From Hafnia alvei (GTDB lineage: Bacteria; Pseudomonadota; Gammaproteobacteria; Enterobacterales; Enterobacteriaceae), in assembly GCF_034424155.1 (NCBI RefSeq), contig NZ_CP139992.1, positions 1,070,012 to 1,134,011 of the forward strand: a stretch of DNA of 64,000 bases, in the 5' to 3' direction. The notes under the pieces were generated by a model that worked only from the letters and a program-made list of their open reading frames with translations, was not told the DNA's origin and did not search any database. The first letter of the stretch is position 1. Each line of letters opens with the position of its first letter. Positions 39,715 through 49,501 of the stretch are shown one piece after another. Made by a program: the position numbers and the translations under genes.

Positions 39715-42297
39715 ATGAAAAAAAATAAATTGGCATTTATAGAGAGCTACTCTCTCAAGACGATTGTTCTGTCGGTATTCGTGTTTTTTACCACGTTTAT
39801 TGTCATCTTTATTCTTTATCTCCAGTTTCAGCAAGAGAACCATGCGCTGAATCGGATGAGCGAAAAGGTCATTACGTCTAAAGGGGAAACGGTAAAAAGC
39901 ATGCTGGAGCACTATATCAATGTGCCCAAACAGTCGAATGCCGCCGTAGCCACATCACTGAAAGCCATGGATTTTAGTGAAACCAGCGATCAAATGCCGT
40001 TTATAAAAGAAATTTTGCTGCAAACCATGGGACGAATTTTTTCGGGTGACAAGTATTTAAGCATGGTGGCGCTTGGTACGAGGGATGGCCACTATATCGG
40101 CGTCGGTCGGAATAACATTACGGATAAAGAATATCTCATCCTGAAGTCGCGTGTCACACAGGGTCGGCTGAATTACTACAATGGACTTTCTCAGGATGAA
40201 AAACCACGAGAAAGCATTGAAAACTACGACGTTAGCCAACGTCCATGGTTCCGTTATGTTGATGAAAGCAAACAATCTTCATGGACCAAAGCCTATCGAG
40301 ACTTTAACTCGGATAGCGGCATTAGCATCTCTTTTAGCTCTCCCGTATACGACAAAAAAAATCGTTACATTGGCGTGATCTCAAGCGATCTGCGCTTAAG
40401 CCGATTTAGTCGCTACCTGATGGAACTGACAAAAAATGAAAACAACGTCATTTTTATTGTGAACGGTTCTAATCAGATCATTGCGTCTTCTAAAGATGAT
40501 TATCTCATTTCCGATCTCTCATTTGGCATTGCCGATCAGGACGGTGGCGGGCTGGGTTCAGTCATGGACAGCACCGATCCTTTAATAAAATCGACGGTTA
40601 AAATCCTGCAAAATAACCCTAGCGAAGTTGAGCGCATTCAATCTGGCAGCTCTATGTACTTTGGTAAGGTCATGCCGGTAGGAAACGATCTTAATTTACC
40701 CGGCTGGCGCATTGTTGTGCTGTCAGCTCAGGACGATTTAACTGGTGATTTGCTGAGTAATCGTATTATTACGATTATCCTTTCGGTCATTATATTTGCA
40801 CTGGGTTCGTTGATCGCGGTGAAATTACTCTCGATGGTAACGAACCCGATATTAGATATTGCGCGACAAGCGCCGATGATTGCCCGCCGAAAATGGAAAC
40901 CAAGTCTTAATCATCAGGCTCAATTTTCTGAAATTAGGGTGCTGAATACCGCCTTTGCACAAATGTCGGATGAGCTGGAAGGCATGTTCCTAAAGCTAGA
41001 AAATCAGCTCAATATTGATGAAGACACTCAACTTCTGACGCGCAGAGGATTGCTGGGTAAGTTCCGAGAATGTCATGAAGAGCAGGGTGGTTATACGATT
41101 GGATTGCTCGCGATTGTCGCTTTAAGTAACTTTAATGCCATCACCAGCAGTTTAGGGCGCAGCTACGGCAGAGATTTTGTTTCACGTTTTATTCAAGACT
41201 TACAGGCAATTTTGCCCGCTGGGACATGGCTTGCGCGGGATGCCGAAGAGCGGTTTATTATTTGCTATCCGGGCGTAAAAACGCAGGAATTCTGCTTAGC
41301 AGAGCAACATAAATTTGAGCGTTTCTTCAGAGGATTAGATGTAGAGCATGATGCGGATGGGCAGGTATATGCGGGAAATACCGGCTTTGTGCATGACTTT
41401 ATCAATCCGAGCACGCTCAATGACAGTATTATGGATGCTTATATTGCGCTCAAATTTGCCTGCAGCAAAGGCAACGGTTACAGCATGCTGTATCACTCAG
41501 ATATTCGCGCCGAGGAAATCCTCAATATTAATATGCTACGCCATCTAAAGAGTGCGCTAGCGCTGAACGAGTTCTTCTTGGTATTCCAACCGATTGTGAA
41601 TTTGGCTACGCGTAATATTACCGGTGCTGAATGCTTAATTCGTTGGCGCAATGCAGAACTCGGCATGGTGGGGCCCGATCACTTTATTCCTCTCGCGGAA
41701 GATACCGGCTTTATTGTTCCTCTCGGTGCGTGGGTTTTAGATAACGCCTGTATGCAACTGAGTGAAAAACTCTCCAGCGGTGAATGGCCAAGCAACTTTA
41801 AACTGCATGTGAATATTTCACTAGTACAGCTCATGCAGCAAGATTTTGCGCACAGCCTTTTTGCTACGCTGGCTCGGCATAATATTGCGCCGCACAACAT
41901 CTCGATTGAAATTACTGAAACGAGCATGATGAAAGAAACTGAGATCCTAATGGAAACTATTAGCACTATCCGCCGTGGGGGTGTTTCTGTTGCTATTGAT
42001 GATTTTGGTTCAGGTTTCTCAAGTCTCTCTTATCTGCATAAGCTTGAGTTTGATACCTTAAAAATCGATAAAGACTTCGTTAGCGATGTCCTTACCGATA
42101 GCCGCAACGAATCGATTGTGTCGGCGGTGATCCGACTATCCCACGGTTTTAATGTTCCATTGGTGGCCGAAGGGGTTGAAACTGCGGAAGTGGCCGACAA
42201 ACTACAGGCAATGGGCTGCCAAAAAGCACAGGGGTATTACTTTGCTCGGCCAATGCCGCTCAGCGAGTGGCCGGATATCGGGAAGGTCTTACCCTAA
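39715..42297 (+). CDS. Cyclic di-GMP phosphodiesterase with Cache sensor, HAMP, degenerate GGDEF and EAL domains
   Basis: An 860-residue protein. The N-terminal helix (residues 18-40) and a second near 350 enclose a periplasmic Cache-type domain (GRNNITDKEYLILKSR, SQRPWFRYV). HAMP follows. The GGDEF domain is degenerate: the signature is replaced by RDAEERFIICYPG. The EAL domain is intact in its key residues: ECLIRW (E-x-L-x-R), VNISLVQL (Asn), EITETSM, IDDFGSGFSSLSYL, LKIDKDFV and VAEGVETAEV, ending YYFARPMP. It is therefore probably a phosphodiesterase. It lies 12 bases downstream of the diguanylate cyclase gene, probably in one operon. The sensor ligand is unknown. Confidence 0.87.
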   Translation: MKKNKLAFIESYSLKTIVLSVFVFFTTFIVIFILYLQFQQENHALNRMSEKVITSKGETVKSMLEHYINVPKQSNAAVATSLKAMDFSETSDQMPFIKEILLQTMGRIFSGDKYLSMVALGTRDGHYIGVGRNNITDKEYLILKSRVTQGRLNYYNGLSQDEKPRESIENYDVSQRPWFRYVDESKQSSWTKAYRDFNSDSGISISFSSPVYDKKNRYIGVISSDLRLSRFSRYLMELTKNENNVIFIVNGSNQIIASSKDDYLISDLSFGIADQDGGGLGSVMDSTDPLIKSTVKILQNNPSEVERIQSGSSMYFGKVMPVGNDLNLPGWRIVVLSAQDDLTGDLLSNRIITIILSVIIFALGSLIAVKLLSMVTNPILDIARQAPMIARRKWKPSLNHQAQFSEIRVLNTAFAQMSDELEGMFLKLENQLNIDEDTQLLTRRGLLGKFRECHEEQGGYTIGLLAIVALSNFNAITSSLGRSYGRDFVSRFIQDLQAILPAGTWLARDAEERFIICYPGVKTQEFCLAEQHKFERFFRGLDVEHDADGQVYAGNTGFVHDFINPSTLNDSIMDAYIALKFACSKGNGYSMLYHSDIRAEEILNINMLRHLKSALALNEFFLVFQPIVNLATRNITGAECLIRWRNAELGMVGPDHFIPLAEDTGFIVPLGAWVLDNACMQLSEKLSSGEWPSNFKLHVNISLVQLMQQDFAHSLFATLARHNIAPHNISIEITETSMMKETEILMETISTIRRGGVSVAIDDFGSGFSSLSYLHKLEFDTLKIDKDFVSDVLTDSRNESIVSAVIRLSHGFNVPLVAEGVETAEVADKLQAMGCQKAQGYYFARPMPLSEWPDIGKVLP

Positions 42298-42434
42298 TCC
42301 TCGCCATAAGATGTGCCAAAGCCGTGAGATGAAATGTTTCGTTGGCTTAGGTGACGGGTTTCGGACGCTAAGAACTCCAACAGGAATAGGCGAACGAAAC
42401 CTTGCACCGTCATTATGCTGTTACTGAGTCAATC

Positions 42435-43031
42435 TCAAATCTGCCCTTTCGGCACAATATCCTCATTGAAACTCAGCCTCTTGCGGCCCGCTTCCTCTTC
42501 ACGCAGTGGCTCAACTTCACGCAGCGTTTCTTTGCAGCGGATAACCAACTCTTGATATTCGCGGGTGCCTGCGCGTTTCCAACTCAATTCTTGTTCACTG
42601 AGCTCGCGTACCACGCGGGCGGGGCTGCCAACCACCAGCTTATTTGCGTCAAATTTTGCGGCGGCTTTCACAAAAGCTGCTGCGCCAATAATGGTGTTTT
42701 CACCGATGTCTGCGCCATCCATCACCACGGCATTCATGCCAACGAGCGCATTATGACGAATGCGGCAGCCGTGCAAAATGGCACCGTGGCCGATATGCCC
42801 ATCGATTTCTACCACGGTATCCTGCTGTGGGAACCCATGCATGACGCAGTTATCTTGAATGTTTGCGCCGTCTTGCACCACGATGCGGCCAAAGTCGCCG
42901 CGCAAGCTGGCGTTGGGCCCGATATATACGCGTTTGCCGATAATCACATCGCCAATTAAAACCGCGGTAGGATGAACGAAACTACTGCTGTCGACTACGG
43001 GGGTTAAGCCATCAATCTGATACACGGGCAT
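42435..43031 (-). CDS. paaY: Phenylacetic acid degradation protein PaaY
   Basis: A 198-residue left-handed beta-helix hexapeptide-repeat protein of the gamma-carbonic-anhydrase-like group. Repeats such as [20 protein letters not shown] and the metal-ligand histidines in NCVMHGFPQ and [11 protein letters not shown] are visible. It is a thioesterase acting on dead-end CoA adducts formed in phenylacetate catabolism. It follows paaX by 12 bases, the standard paaXY operon. Confidence 0.95.
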   Translation of the reverse strand: MPVYQIDGLTPVVDSSSFVHPTAVLIGDVIIGKRVYIGPNASLRGDFGRIVVQDGANIQDNCVMHGFPQQDTVVEIDGHIGHGAILHGCRIRHNALVGMNAVVMDGADIGENTIIGAAAFVKAAAKFDANKLVVGSPARVVRELSEQELSWKRAGTREYQELVIRCKETLREVEPLREEEAGRKRLSFNEDIVPKGQI

Positions 43032-43043
43032 CGTTAAGTCTCC

Positions 43044-43985
43044 TTAAGGTGTAGGGCTTTCTCGGGGTAATCCGCCAAAGCGCCGATAGTAGGCGACCGC
43101 TGGCTGGGGGAGTTCACCGATGGTGGTTTCTGTTTTCTCACTCACATAGCGCGTGGCGGCATGATCGATGCGTTGGTAAATATTGATACACAGATTACGG
43201 GCGATCTGTCCTTCCCACTGGTTCGGCAAAAGCGCATCGGGCAACAGCGGATCTTTCAAAACCACGCGGCGATAGTAGTGGATCAACAGTAAACGCAGCT
43301 GAAAGCAGCGCTCAGGGGTGAGTTCTTCTTCTGGTGTATCACGCAGCAGCGTCATGAGCGGGCGAAACGAGGCGATAAACTCATGATAATACTCTGCAAC
43401 TTCATTCAGGGACCAACTAGTAGAAACTAGCTCTTTCAAGCTCTGTTCCGAGCGGTTGTAAGGATAGTCCGCACGGAAATAGATCACTGATTCGCTGGCG
43501 TTCAACTCGCTTAGCATGGCGGGAACGTCGTTCTGTTCGCGTGCGGGAGCCGCCATCAGCGAACTGTTCATTTGACCAAAACCAAGCCAGCTGAGTCCCT
43601 TTTTCAGCCGAACTCGCTCTGCTTTACTTGCCATTTCGAGCAACAACAAATCCCACTGTCCATCCCATTCAGGCTGTTCGCTGAGATAGATTTTGCTTTC
43701 TGCATGACGAAACTGATTCATGCCGCGCTCGGTGACGCGATAGAAGCTGCGACGGCCTAATTTTATGACGTCCAGCCATCCCTCTTTTTGCAGCCGAAAA
43801 ATGGAGGTACGGACGAAACGATCGCCAAACCCAAGCGGCTCAAGCAGCGCACTCAGGCTACCTAACCAAACTTCACCGCCACGATGGCTGAGTGCATCGC
43901 CATACAACGAGATAATCAGTGACGTACCGCTGATCGGCTGGGCATCCAGCGCATGACGAATAAAGTCGTCAATTTTGTGTTCCAT
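43044..43985 (-). CDS. paaX: Phenylacetic acid degradation repressor PaaX
   Basis: A 313-residue transcriptional repressor. The winged helix N-terminus includes RTSIFRLQKEGWLDVIKLGRRSFYRVTERG (about residues 58-88). It represses the paaA and paaZ promoters and is released by phenylacetyl-CoA. Candidate binding sites lie in the paaA-paaZ intergenic region. It is separated from paaK by about 130 bases holding a palindromic repeat, so it likely has its own promoter. Confidence 0.95.
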   Translation of the reverse strand: MEHKIDDFIRHALDAQPISGTSLIISLYGDALSHRGGEVWLGSLSALLEPLGFGDRFVRTSIFRLQKEGWLDVIKLGRRSFYRVTERGMNQFRHAESKIYLSEQPEWDGQWDLLLLEMASKAERVRLKKGLSWLGFGQMNSSLMAAPAREQNDVPAMLSELNASESVIYFRADYPYNRSEQSLKELVSTSWSLNEVAEYYHEFIASFRPLMTLLRDTPEEELTPERCFQLRLLLIHYYRRVVLKDPLLPDALLPNQWEGQIARNLCINIYQRIDHAATRYVSEKTETTIGELPQPAVAYYRRFGGLPRESPTP

Positions 43986-44074
43986 TATTCTTCACCGGTC
44001 AGTTTTTAGTGTGTCATCACAGTAGCATAACCGGATGAAAAGTTGTGGGATCTTCCAAACAGCGCAGAACGGTT

Positions 44075-44096
44075 CCCTCCCCTGATAAGGGGAGGG
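44075..44096. repeat. REP-like GC-rich palindrome between paaK and paaX
   Basis: CCCTCCCCT (44075-44083) and AGGGGAGGG (44088-44096) are exact reverse complements with loop GATA. The flanking CTAGGTGGGGCAGGG resembles intergenic palindromes common in Enterobacterales. It could act as a terminator for paaK or be a dispersed repeat copy. Confidence 0.7.
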
Positions 44097-44112
44097 CTAG
44101 GTGGGGCAGGGT

Positions 44113-45417
44113 TTACCGCCCCCGACAATCCACCACGCGAACGGCTTTGCCCTCTGAACGCGGAATATCACCGCAGTTGACGATGCTGACCTGAGTACTC
44201 ACGCCGACCATCGATTTAATATGGTGGCGCAGCTGATGGCAGATATCACAGCGCTGGTCGTGGTTGAGAACGTTAGGCTCTTTCAGTTCAACTTTGACCG
44301 ACAGGTTATCCAAATTGCCTTTGCGCGTGACTTCCAACTGGTAGTGCGGCGACAGCTCGCGGAACTTCATAATTTGTTCTTCAAGCTGAGAAGGGAACAC
44401 GTTTACGCCGCGAATAATTAACATATCGTCAGATCGGCCGGTGATCTTATCCATACGGCGCATATTGCGTGCCGATCCCGGCAGCAAGCGGGTAAGATCG
44501 CGGGTGCGATAGCGGATCACCGGCATCGCCTCTTTGGTTAGGGTGGTGAAAACCAACTCTCCCGCTTCACCGTCTGGCAGCACATGGCAGCTATCGGGAT
44601 GAATGATCTCTGGATAGAAATGATCTTCCCAGATTGTTGGGCCGTCGGCATATTCGGCGCACTCCATCGCTACACCAGGGCCCATCACTTCAGACAGTCC
44701 ATAAATATCTAGCGCTTTAATCCCCATACGGGTTTCGATTTCGCTACGCAGAGAATCGGTCCAAGGCTCCGCGCCGAATACGCCCAAGCGCAGTGAACAA
44801 CCGCGGGCATCACCGCCCATTTTGCGCTCGAGCTCGTCAATCAGCGTCAGGCAATAAGAAGGCGTCACCATGATGACATCGGGTTTGAAGTCGAGAATGA
44901 GCTGCGCCTGTTTTTCCGTTTGTCCGCCGGACATCGGGATGACGGTTGCGCCGAGTCGCTCAGCGCCGTAATGCGCGCCTAAACCTCCGGTGAATAGCCC
45001 ATAACCGTAGGCCACATGAATTTTATCTTTGGCCGTTGCTCCTGCGGAACGCAAACAGCGGGCCACAATATCCGCCCAGTTATCGATATCCTGCTGGGTA
45101 TAACCGACTACCGTTGGGCGACCGGTCGTTCCCGATGACGCATGCACGCGAACCACCTGTTCCATCGGCACTGCGAAGGTGTCGAAAGGGTAGTTGTCGC
45201 GCAGATCCTGCTTGGTGGTATAGGGGAATTTCGCAATATCGCTCAGTTGCTTAAAGTCATCAGGATGAACGCCAGCCGCATCGAATTTGCGTTTGTACAT
45301 CGGCACGTTGTTATAGGCGTGATGCAGCGTCCACTTCATACGCTCTAGCTGCAATGCCTGAATTTCATCACATGAGGCGAATTCAATCGGATCAATGTGC
45401 GGTAATGTTTTAGTCAT
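44113..45417 (-). CDS. paaK: Phenylacetate-CoA ligase
   Basis: A 434-residue adenylate-forming enzyme that makes phenylacetyl-CoA from phenylacetate, ATP and CoA. HASSGTTGRPTVVGYT is the phosphate-binding loop, DIYGLSEVMGPGVAMEC and YRTRDLTRLLPG are core motifs. RSDDMLIIRGVNVFPSQLE leads into the mobile C-terminal domain. ATG 45417 is chosen because AGGA is nine bases upstream; an in-frame ATG at 45426 is too close to it. It is the first enzyme of the pathway and the last gene of the main paa operon. Confidence 0.96.
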   Translation of the reverse strand: MTKTLPHIDPIEFASCDEIQALQLERMKWTLHHAYNNVPMYKRKFDAAGVHPDDFKQLSDIAKFPYTTKQDLRDNYPFDTFAVPMEQVVRVHASSGTTGRPTVVGYTQQDIDNWADIVARCLRSAGATAKDKIHVAYGYGLFTGGLGAHYGAERLGATVIPMSGGQTEKQAQLILDFKPDVIMVTPSYCLTLIDELERKMGGDARGCSLRLGVFGAEPWTDSLRSEIETRMGIKALDIYGLSEVMGPGVAMECAEYADGPTIWEDHFYPEIIHPDSCHVLPDGEAGELVFTTLTKEAMPVIRYRTRDLTRLLPGSARNMRRMDKITGRSDDMLIIRGVNVFPSQLEEQIMKFRELSPHYQLEVTRKGNLDNLSVKVELKEPNVLNHDQRCDICHQLRHHIKSMVGVSTQVSIVNCGDIPRSEGKAVRVVDCRGR

Positions 45418-45498
45418 GTTTGCCATTCCTGATAATATTTTTCTTAGTATTTGAATCGCGCTCACAGGCTCTGATTTGTAGGGGCAGAGGCGGAGGGA

Positions 45499-46704
45499 TC
45501 AGACACGCTCGATAATCATGGCGATGCCTTGCCCTACGCCGATGCACATGGTGCAAAGTGCGTAGCGCCCGCCGCGCCGTTCCAGTTCAAAAGTGGCTGC
45601 CAAGGCCAAACGTGCACCGCTCATGCCAAGCGGATGACCGAGTGCAATGGCACCGCCGTTTGGGTTCACGTGTTCGGCATCGTCAGGAAGGCCAAGCTGA
45701 CGCATCACGGCCAGAGACTGCGCCGCAAAGGCTTCGTTAAGTTCAATAACGTCCATTTGGTTCAGGCTTAAACCGGCCAGTTCCAGCACTTTGCGCGTTG
45801 CCGGAAGCGGACCGATCCCCATAATGCGTGGTTCAACGCCGCAGGTGGCGGTGGCGACAATGCGTGCTCTTGGTGTCAGTCCCTGCGTGATAGCCAGTGC
45901 TTCGGATGCCACAATCAGTGCGGCGGCGCCGTCGTTAACGCCCGAGGCATTTCCGGCTGTCACGCTGCCCGGCATACGGAACGGCGTTTTCAGGTTTTGC
46001 AATTGCTCCAGCGTGGTTTCTGGACGAGGATGCTCATCCTGCGTCACGCGGATTTCCGCTCCTTTTTTACCTTTCAACACTACCGGAACAATTTCTTGCC
46101 CTAACACGCCTGAAGCCTGCGCTTTCGCAGTACGCTGTTGGCTGCGCAGTGCAAAGGCATCCTGATCGGCGCGGCTGATATTGAACTGAGCGGCTACGTT
46201 TTCGGCGGTTTCCGGCATGGAGTCAGTGCCAAAAGCCCCTTGCATGAGCGGATTAACAAAGCGCCAGCCGATGGTGGTATCGAATATTTGTGCCTGACGG
46301 CTGAAGGCGCTGTCGGCTTTACCCATCACCAGCGGAGCGCGCGTCATGGATTCCGCGCCGCCGGCCAACATCAGCTGAGCGTCACCGGCTTTAATGCTGC
46401 GAGCAGCAAAGGCCAGAGCGTCTAAACCAGACCCGCACAGGCGATTGATGGTGGTGCCAGAAACGGTTTGTGGTAATCCCGCCAATAACGCCGCCATACG
46501 GGCTACGTTACGGTTGTCTTCTCCCGCCTGATTGGCGCAGCCGAGGATCACGTCATCGACGCGTTCCCAGTCCAACGCGGGGTAGCGAGCGATCAAGGCT
46601 TGCAATGGAATAGCCGCCAAATCATCGGCTCGCAGGCTGGCTAATGCACCGGCATAGCGGCCAATAGGGGTGCGAACGCCGTCGCAGATAAAAGCGTGAT
46701 TCAT
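45499..46704 (-). CDS. paaJ: 3-oxoadipyl-CoA/3-oxo-5,6-dehydrosuberyl-CoA thiolase
   Basis: A 401-residue thiolase. TTINRLCGSGLDALAFAAR holds the nucleophilic cysteine, and NPNGGAIALGHPLGMSGARL and the late CTMCIGVGQGIA carry the His and second Cys. It carries out thiolytic steps giving acetyl-CoA and succinyl-CoA. ATG 46704 has AAGGAG upstream and overlaps the paaI stop (ATGA). The frame open to 46767 is an artefact of that overlap. Confidence 0.96.
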   Translation of the reverse strand: MNHAFICDGVRTPIGRYAGALASLRADDLAAIPLQALIARYPALDWERVDDVILGCANQAGEDNRNVARMAALLAGLPQTVSGTTINRLCGSGLDALAFAARSIKAGDAQLMLAGGAESMTRAPLVMGKADSAFSRQAQIFDTTIGWRFVNPLMQGAFGTDSMPETAENVAAQFNISRADQDAFALRSQQRTAKAQASGVLGQEIVPVVLKGKKGAEIRVTQDEHPRPETTLEQLQNLKTPFRMPGSVTAGNASGVNDGAAALIVASEALAITQGLTPRARIVATATCGVEPRIMGIGPLPATRKVLELAGLSLNQMDVIELNEAFAAQSLAVMRQLGLPDDAEHVNPNGGAIALGHPLGMSGARLALAATFELERRGGRYALCTMCIGVGQGIAMIIERV

Positions 46705-47150
46705 GGCTGCTCTCCTTGCTGTTCTAAAAGGGGATGACCAAGACGATGCGCACGGCCGCGGAACCATGCGACGGTTTTGCCATCTTGGTTAGTGATCTCA
46801 ACGTCGTATAGGCCGGTTTTCTTGCCCTGATGGCGCACTTCGGCACAGGCGGTTAGACGATCGCCGCTAAATCCGGGGCGGATAAAATCAATAGAGCAGC
46901 CAGAAGCCACGGCGGCTAATCCTTGGCTGTTGCAGGCATAGGCAAACGCCGTATCGGCGAGGCTGAAAAGTTGCCCGCCGTGACAGGTTTGATGCCCGTT
47001 AAGCATATTGGGGGCGATAGTCATGCTGACCTGAGCGAAGCCGCTATCAACGCGGTCGATGGTCATCCCCATGGATTGCGCGCAGGTATCTTGAGCAAAC
47101 ATCTGTTCGGCGCAGCGTTGTGCTAGATGAGTCGGCGATGAGGCGTTCAT
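46701..47150 (-). CDS. paaI: Hydroxyphenylacetyl-CoA thioesterase PaaI
   Basis: A 149-residue hotdog-fold thioesterase. MLNGHQTCHGGQLFSLADTAFAYACNS carries the active Asp helix, and GRAHRLG lies at the end. It releases CoA from ring-hydroxylated phenylacetyl-CoA side products, saving the CoA pool. ATG 47150 overlaps the paaH stop (TGATG), while an in-frame TTG lies three bases earlier. Confidence 0.95.
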   Translation of the reverse strand: MNASSPTHLAQRCAEQMFAQDTCAQSMGMTIDRVDSGFAQVSMTIAPNMLNGHQTCHGGQLFSLADTAFAYACNSQGLAAVASGCSIDFIRPGFSGDRLTACAEVRHQGKKTGLYDVEITNQDGKTVAWFRGRAHRLGHPLLEQQGEQP

Positions 47151-48694
47151 CAATGGTGCTCCTGAGTGGCAAGCGACACATAGCCAGCCGCCAGTTGGCG
47201 CAATAGCGGCGCTGGGCGATAGCGGGTATCGGCATAGAAGTGATTAAGGTTTTCGAGCGTGGTGAGAATATGCTGCCAGCCAAGCTGGTTGCCCCAGGCT
47301 AAGGGGCCTGCGGGATAATTCACTCCCAGACGCATCGCCAAATCGATATCTTCGACGCTGGCGATCCCTTTATTCACCACGTCGAGCGCTTCGTTGCACA
47401 ACATGGCAACCGTACGCAGGGTTAACAACGCGGGATAATCAGGAAGAACAATGACGTTTTTGCCTAAGGATTGCAGGAAGCGAATCACTAACGCCGTTTG
47501 CGCCGTGCTATTACCGCTGGCCGCGCTAATAGCGATGGCTGAAGCCTGTTGATGATTCACTGAAAGATCGAATTGAACAACGGGCGTTCTCGTTTCTACG
47601 GCGATTTTCGAAGATAATTTACCATTGCTTAACATAAGTGTAACTTCATCGAGGCGCAAAAAAGGAGACGATTCGGTACTCTCTTTGCGTTCTTCAATCG
47701 CGATCCCATTTTGTTGCAACAGCGCAGCAAATTCAGGCAGCGCCGACCAGCGCCCATGCGCGCTAATTCGTTGCGGCATTGCGCCAGTTTCAATCGGTGC
47801 AAACTCAGCGATAACAGGCTGAACGTCGCTCGGGTAGCGGTAAAAACCCCGGTCGCTTTTACGCCCTAAATGCCCAGCTTCCACCAGCTCTTTCTGCACC
47901 AATGAGGGCTGAAAGCGCGGATCGGAGCCGAAGGCATGAAACACCGATTCCGTTACCGCATAGTTCACGTCGTGGCCAATTAAATCGGTTAGCTGTAAGG
48001 GCCCCATCGCAAAGCCGCCCGCATCACGCAGCACGGCATCCAGCGTGGCCGGTGTCGCTATCTGTTCTTCTAACGCCCGCAGGGTTTCCGCATAGAAAGG
48101 ACGCGCAACGCGGTTAACGATAAAGCCAGGCGTCGAACGACAAACCACAGGCTGTTTTTTCCATGCCACGGCCAATTCTCGTAGCGCATTGAGCGTATCC
48201 GCATCGGTTTCCAAACCACGTACAATCTCGACCAGTTTCATCACCGGCGCGGGATTGAAAAAATGTAATCCAGCCATACGCTGCGGGTGTTTCAGCGCGC
48301 TGGCAATGGCGGTAATTGATAGCGAAGAGGTGTTGCTAGCAAACAGCGTTTGTGGCGAACAAATTGCTTCCAGATCGCGAAACAGGCTCTGTTTGATCTC
48401 TAAACGCTCGGCGATCGCTTCGATCACTAAAGCACAAGAAGCCAGCTCGGTGAGCACGGTGACAATTTGAATACGCGCTAAAAGCTGTTGCGTGGTATCA
48501 GCATCTGCTTTACCTGCGTCCACGCGCTGTTGCAGGCGTTGATGTAAAGCGTTTAACGCACGCGACGAAGCTTCGGCGTTAACGTCAAACAGCATCACAT
48601 GATGGCCTGCGCTGGCGGCAACCTGAGCAATGCCAATACCCATTGTTCCTGCGCCAATCATGCCAACGGAGCCTTGTAGCAAAGGAGAAGACAT
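47150..48694 (-). CDS. paaH: 3-hydroxyadipyl-CoA dehydrogenase
   Basis: A 514-residue two-part NAD-dependent 3-hydroxyacyl-CoA dehydrogenase. GMIGAGTMGIGIAQVAASAGH is the dinucleotide-binding motif, FASNTSSLSITAIA and GLHFFNPAPVMKLVEIV complete the Rossmann domain, and the C-terminal domain is repeated. It oxidises 3-hydroxyadipyl-CoA to 3-oxoadipyl-CoA. It lies two bases after paaG. Confidence 0.96.
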   Translation of the reverse strand: MSSPLLQGSVGMIGAGTMGIGIAQVAASAGHHVMLFDVNAEASSRALNALHQRLQQRVDAGKADADTTQQLLARIQIVTVLTELASCALVIEAIAERLEIKQSLFRDLEAICSPQTLFASNTSSLSITAIASALKHPQRMAGLHFFNPAPVMKLVEIVRGLETDADTLNALRELAVAWKKQPVVCRSTPGFIVNRVARPFYAETLRALEEQIATPATLDAVLRDAGGFAMGPLQLTDLIGHDVNYAVTESVFHAFGSDPRFQPSLVQKELVEAGHLGRKSDRGFYRYPSDVQPVIAEFAPIETGAMPQRISAHGRWSALPEFAALLQQNGIAIEERKESTESSPFLRLDEVTLMLSNGKLSSKIAVETRTPVVQFDLSVNHQQASAIAISAASGNSTAQTALVIRFLQSLGKNVIVLPDYPALLTLRTVAMLCNEALDVVNKGIASVEDIDLAMRLGVNYPAGPLAWGNQLGWQHILTTLENLNHFYADTRYRPAPLLRQLAAGYVSLATQEHH

Positions 48695-48696
48695 GG

Positions 48697-49497
48697 TTAT
48701 TTCCCCTTAAATTCAGGCTGACGTTTCTGGAAGAACGCACTCACGCCTTCGCGGTAGTCTTCGCTACGGCCGCCGAGGCGTTGTAGATCGCGTTCAAGAT
48801 CCAGCTGTTGGTCGAGCGTGTTGGTGGCAGCGCTGTACATCGCTTTTTTAATTAATCCCAAGCCATAGGTTGGCTGGGTTGCGAGGTGCTGAGCGAGTTC
48901 TTGTGTGCGTGCAGCGAGCATTTCGGGTTCAACAACTTGCCAAATCATGCCCCATTCCAACGCTTGCTGAGCGCTGATCTTATCGCCCAACAACGCCATT
49001 CCCATGGCGCGCGCATGGCCGGCTAAGCGGGGTAAGAACCAGCTGCCGCCGGAGTCTGGCACCAGACCTAAACGGCAAAATGACTGAATAAAACTGGCGT
49101 TAGCGCTGGCGATCACAATGTCACAGGCTAAAGCAATGGCGGCACCGGCACCGGCGGCAACGCCGTTCACTGCGCAAACGATCGGCTTTGGCAGGGCGGT
49201 CATACGGCGGATCAGCGGATTATAGAAACGCTCCACGGACAGCCCCAGATCGGGAGCCGCTTGCTCAACGCTGACGTTACGATCGTTCAGATCTTGTCCG
49301 GCACAGAAACCCCGTCCGGCACCGGTGAACAGAATGCAGCGCACGGCCTCATCGCGTTCGGCAATTTTTAATGCTTCGCTAAGCTGACGGTGCATTTCGT
49401 CATTGAAGCTGTTTAAGCGGTCGGGGCGATTGAGCGTGATAGTCAGAACGCCAGCCTCAATGTGGGTAAGTACCATGTTTTCATCAGAGGAAGTCAT
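48697..49497 (-). CDS. paaG: 1,2-epoxyphenylacetyl-CoA isomerase
   Basis: A 266-residue crotonase-fold enzyme. It converts ring-1,2-epoxyphenylacetyl-CoA to 2-oxepin-2(3H)-ylideneacetyl-CoA, and also shifts double bonds later. FTGAGRGFCAGQDLNDRNV and VNGVAAGAGAAIALACDIVIAS form the oxyanion hole regions. ATG 49497 lies four bases beyond the paaF stop with AGGA in the paaF end; the frame open to 49587 would overlap paaF. PaaG and PaaF are paralogues. Confidence 0.95.
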   Translation of the reverse strand: MTSSDENMVLTHIEAGVLTITLNRPDRLNSFNDEMHRQLSEALKIAERDEAVRCILFTGAGRGFCAGQDLNDRNVSVEQAAPDLGLSVERFYNPLIRRMTALPKPIVCAVNGVAAGAGAAIALACDIVIASANASFIQSFCRLGLVPDSGGSWFLPRLAGHARAMGMALLGDKISAQQALEWGMIWQVVEPEMLAARTQELAQHLATQPTYGLGLIKKAMYSAATNTLDQQLDLERDLQRLGGRSEDYREGVSAFFQKRQPEFKGK

Positions 49498-49501
49498 AGG
49501 A

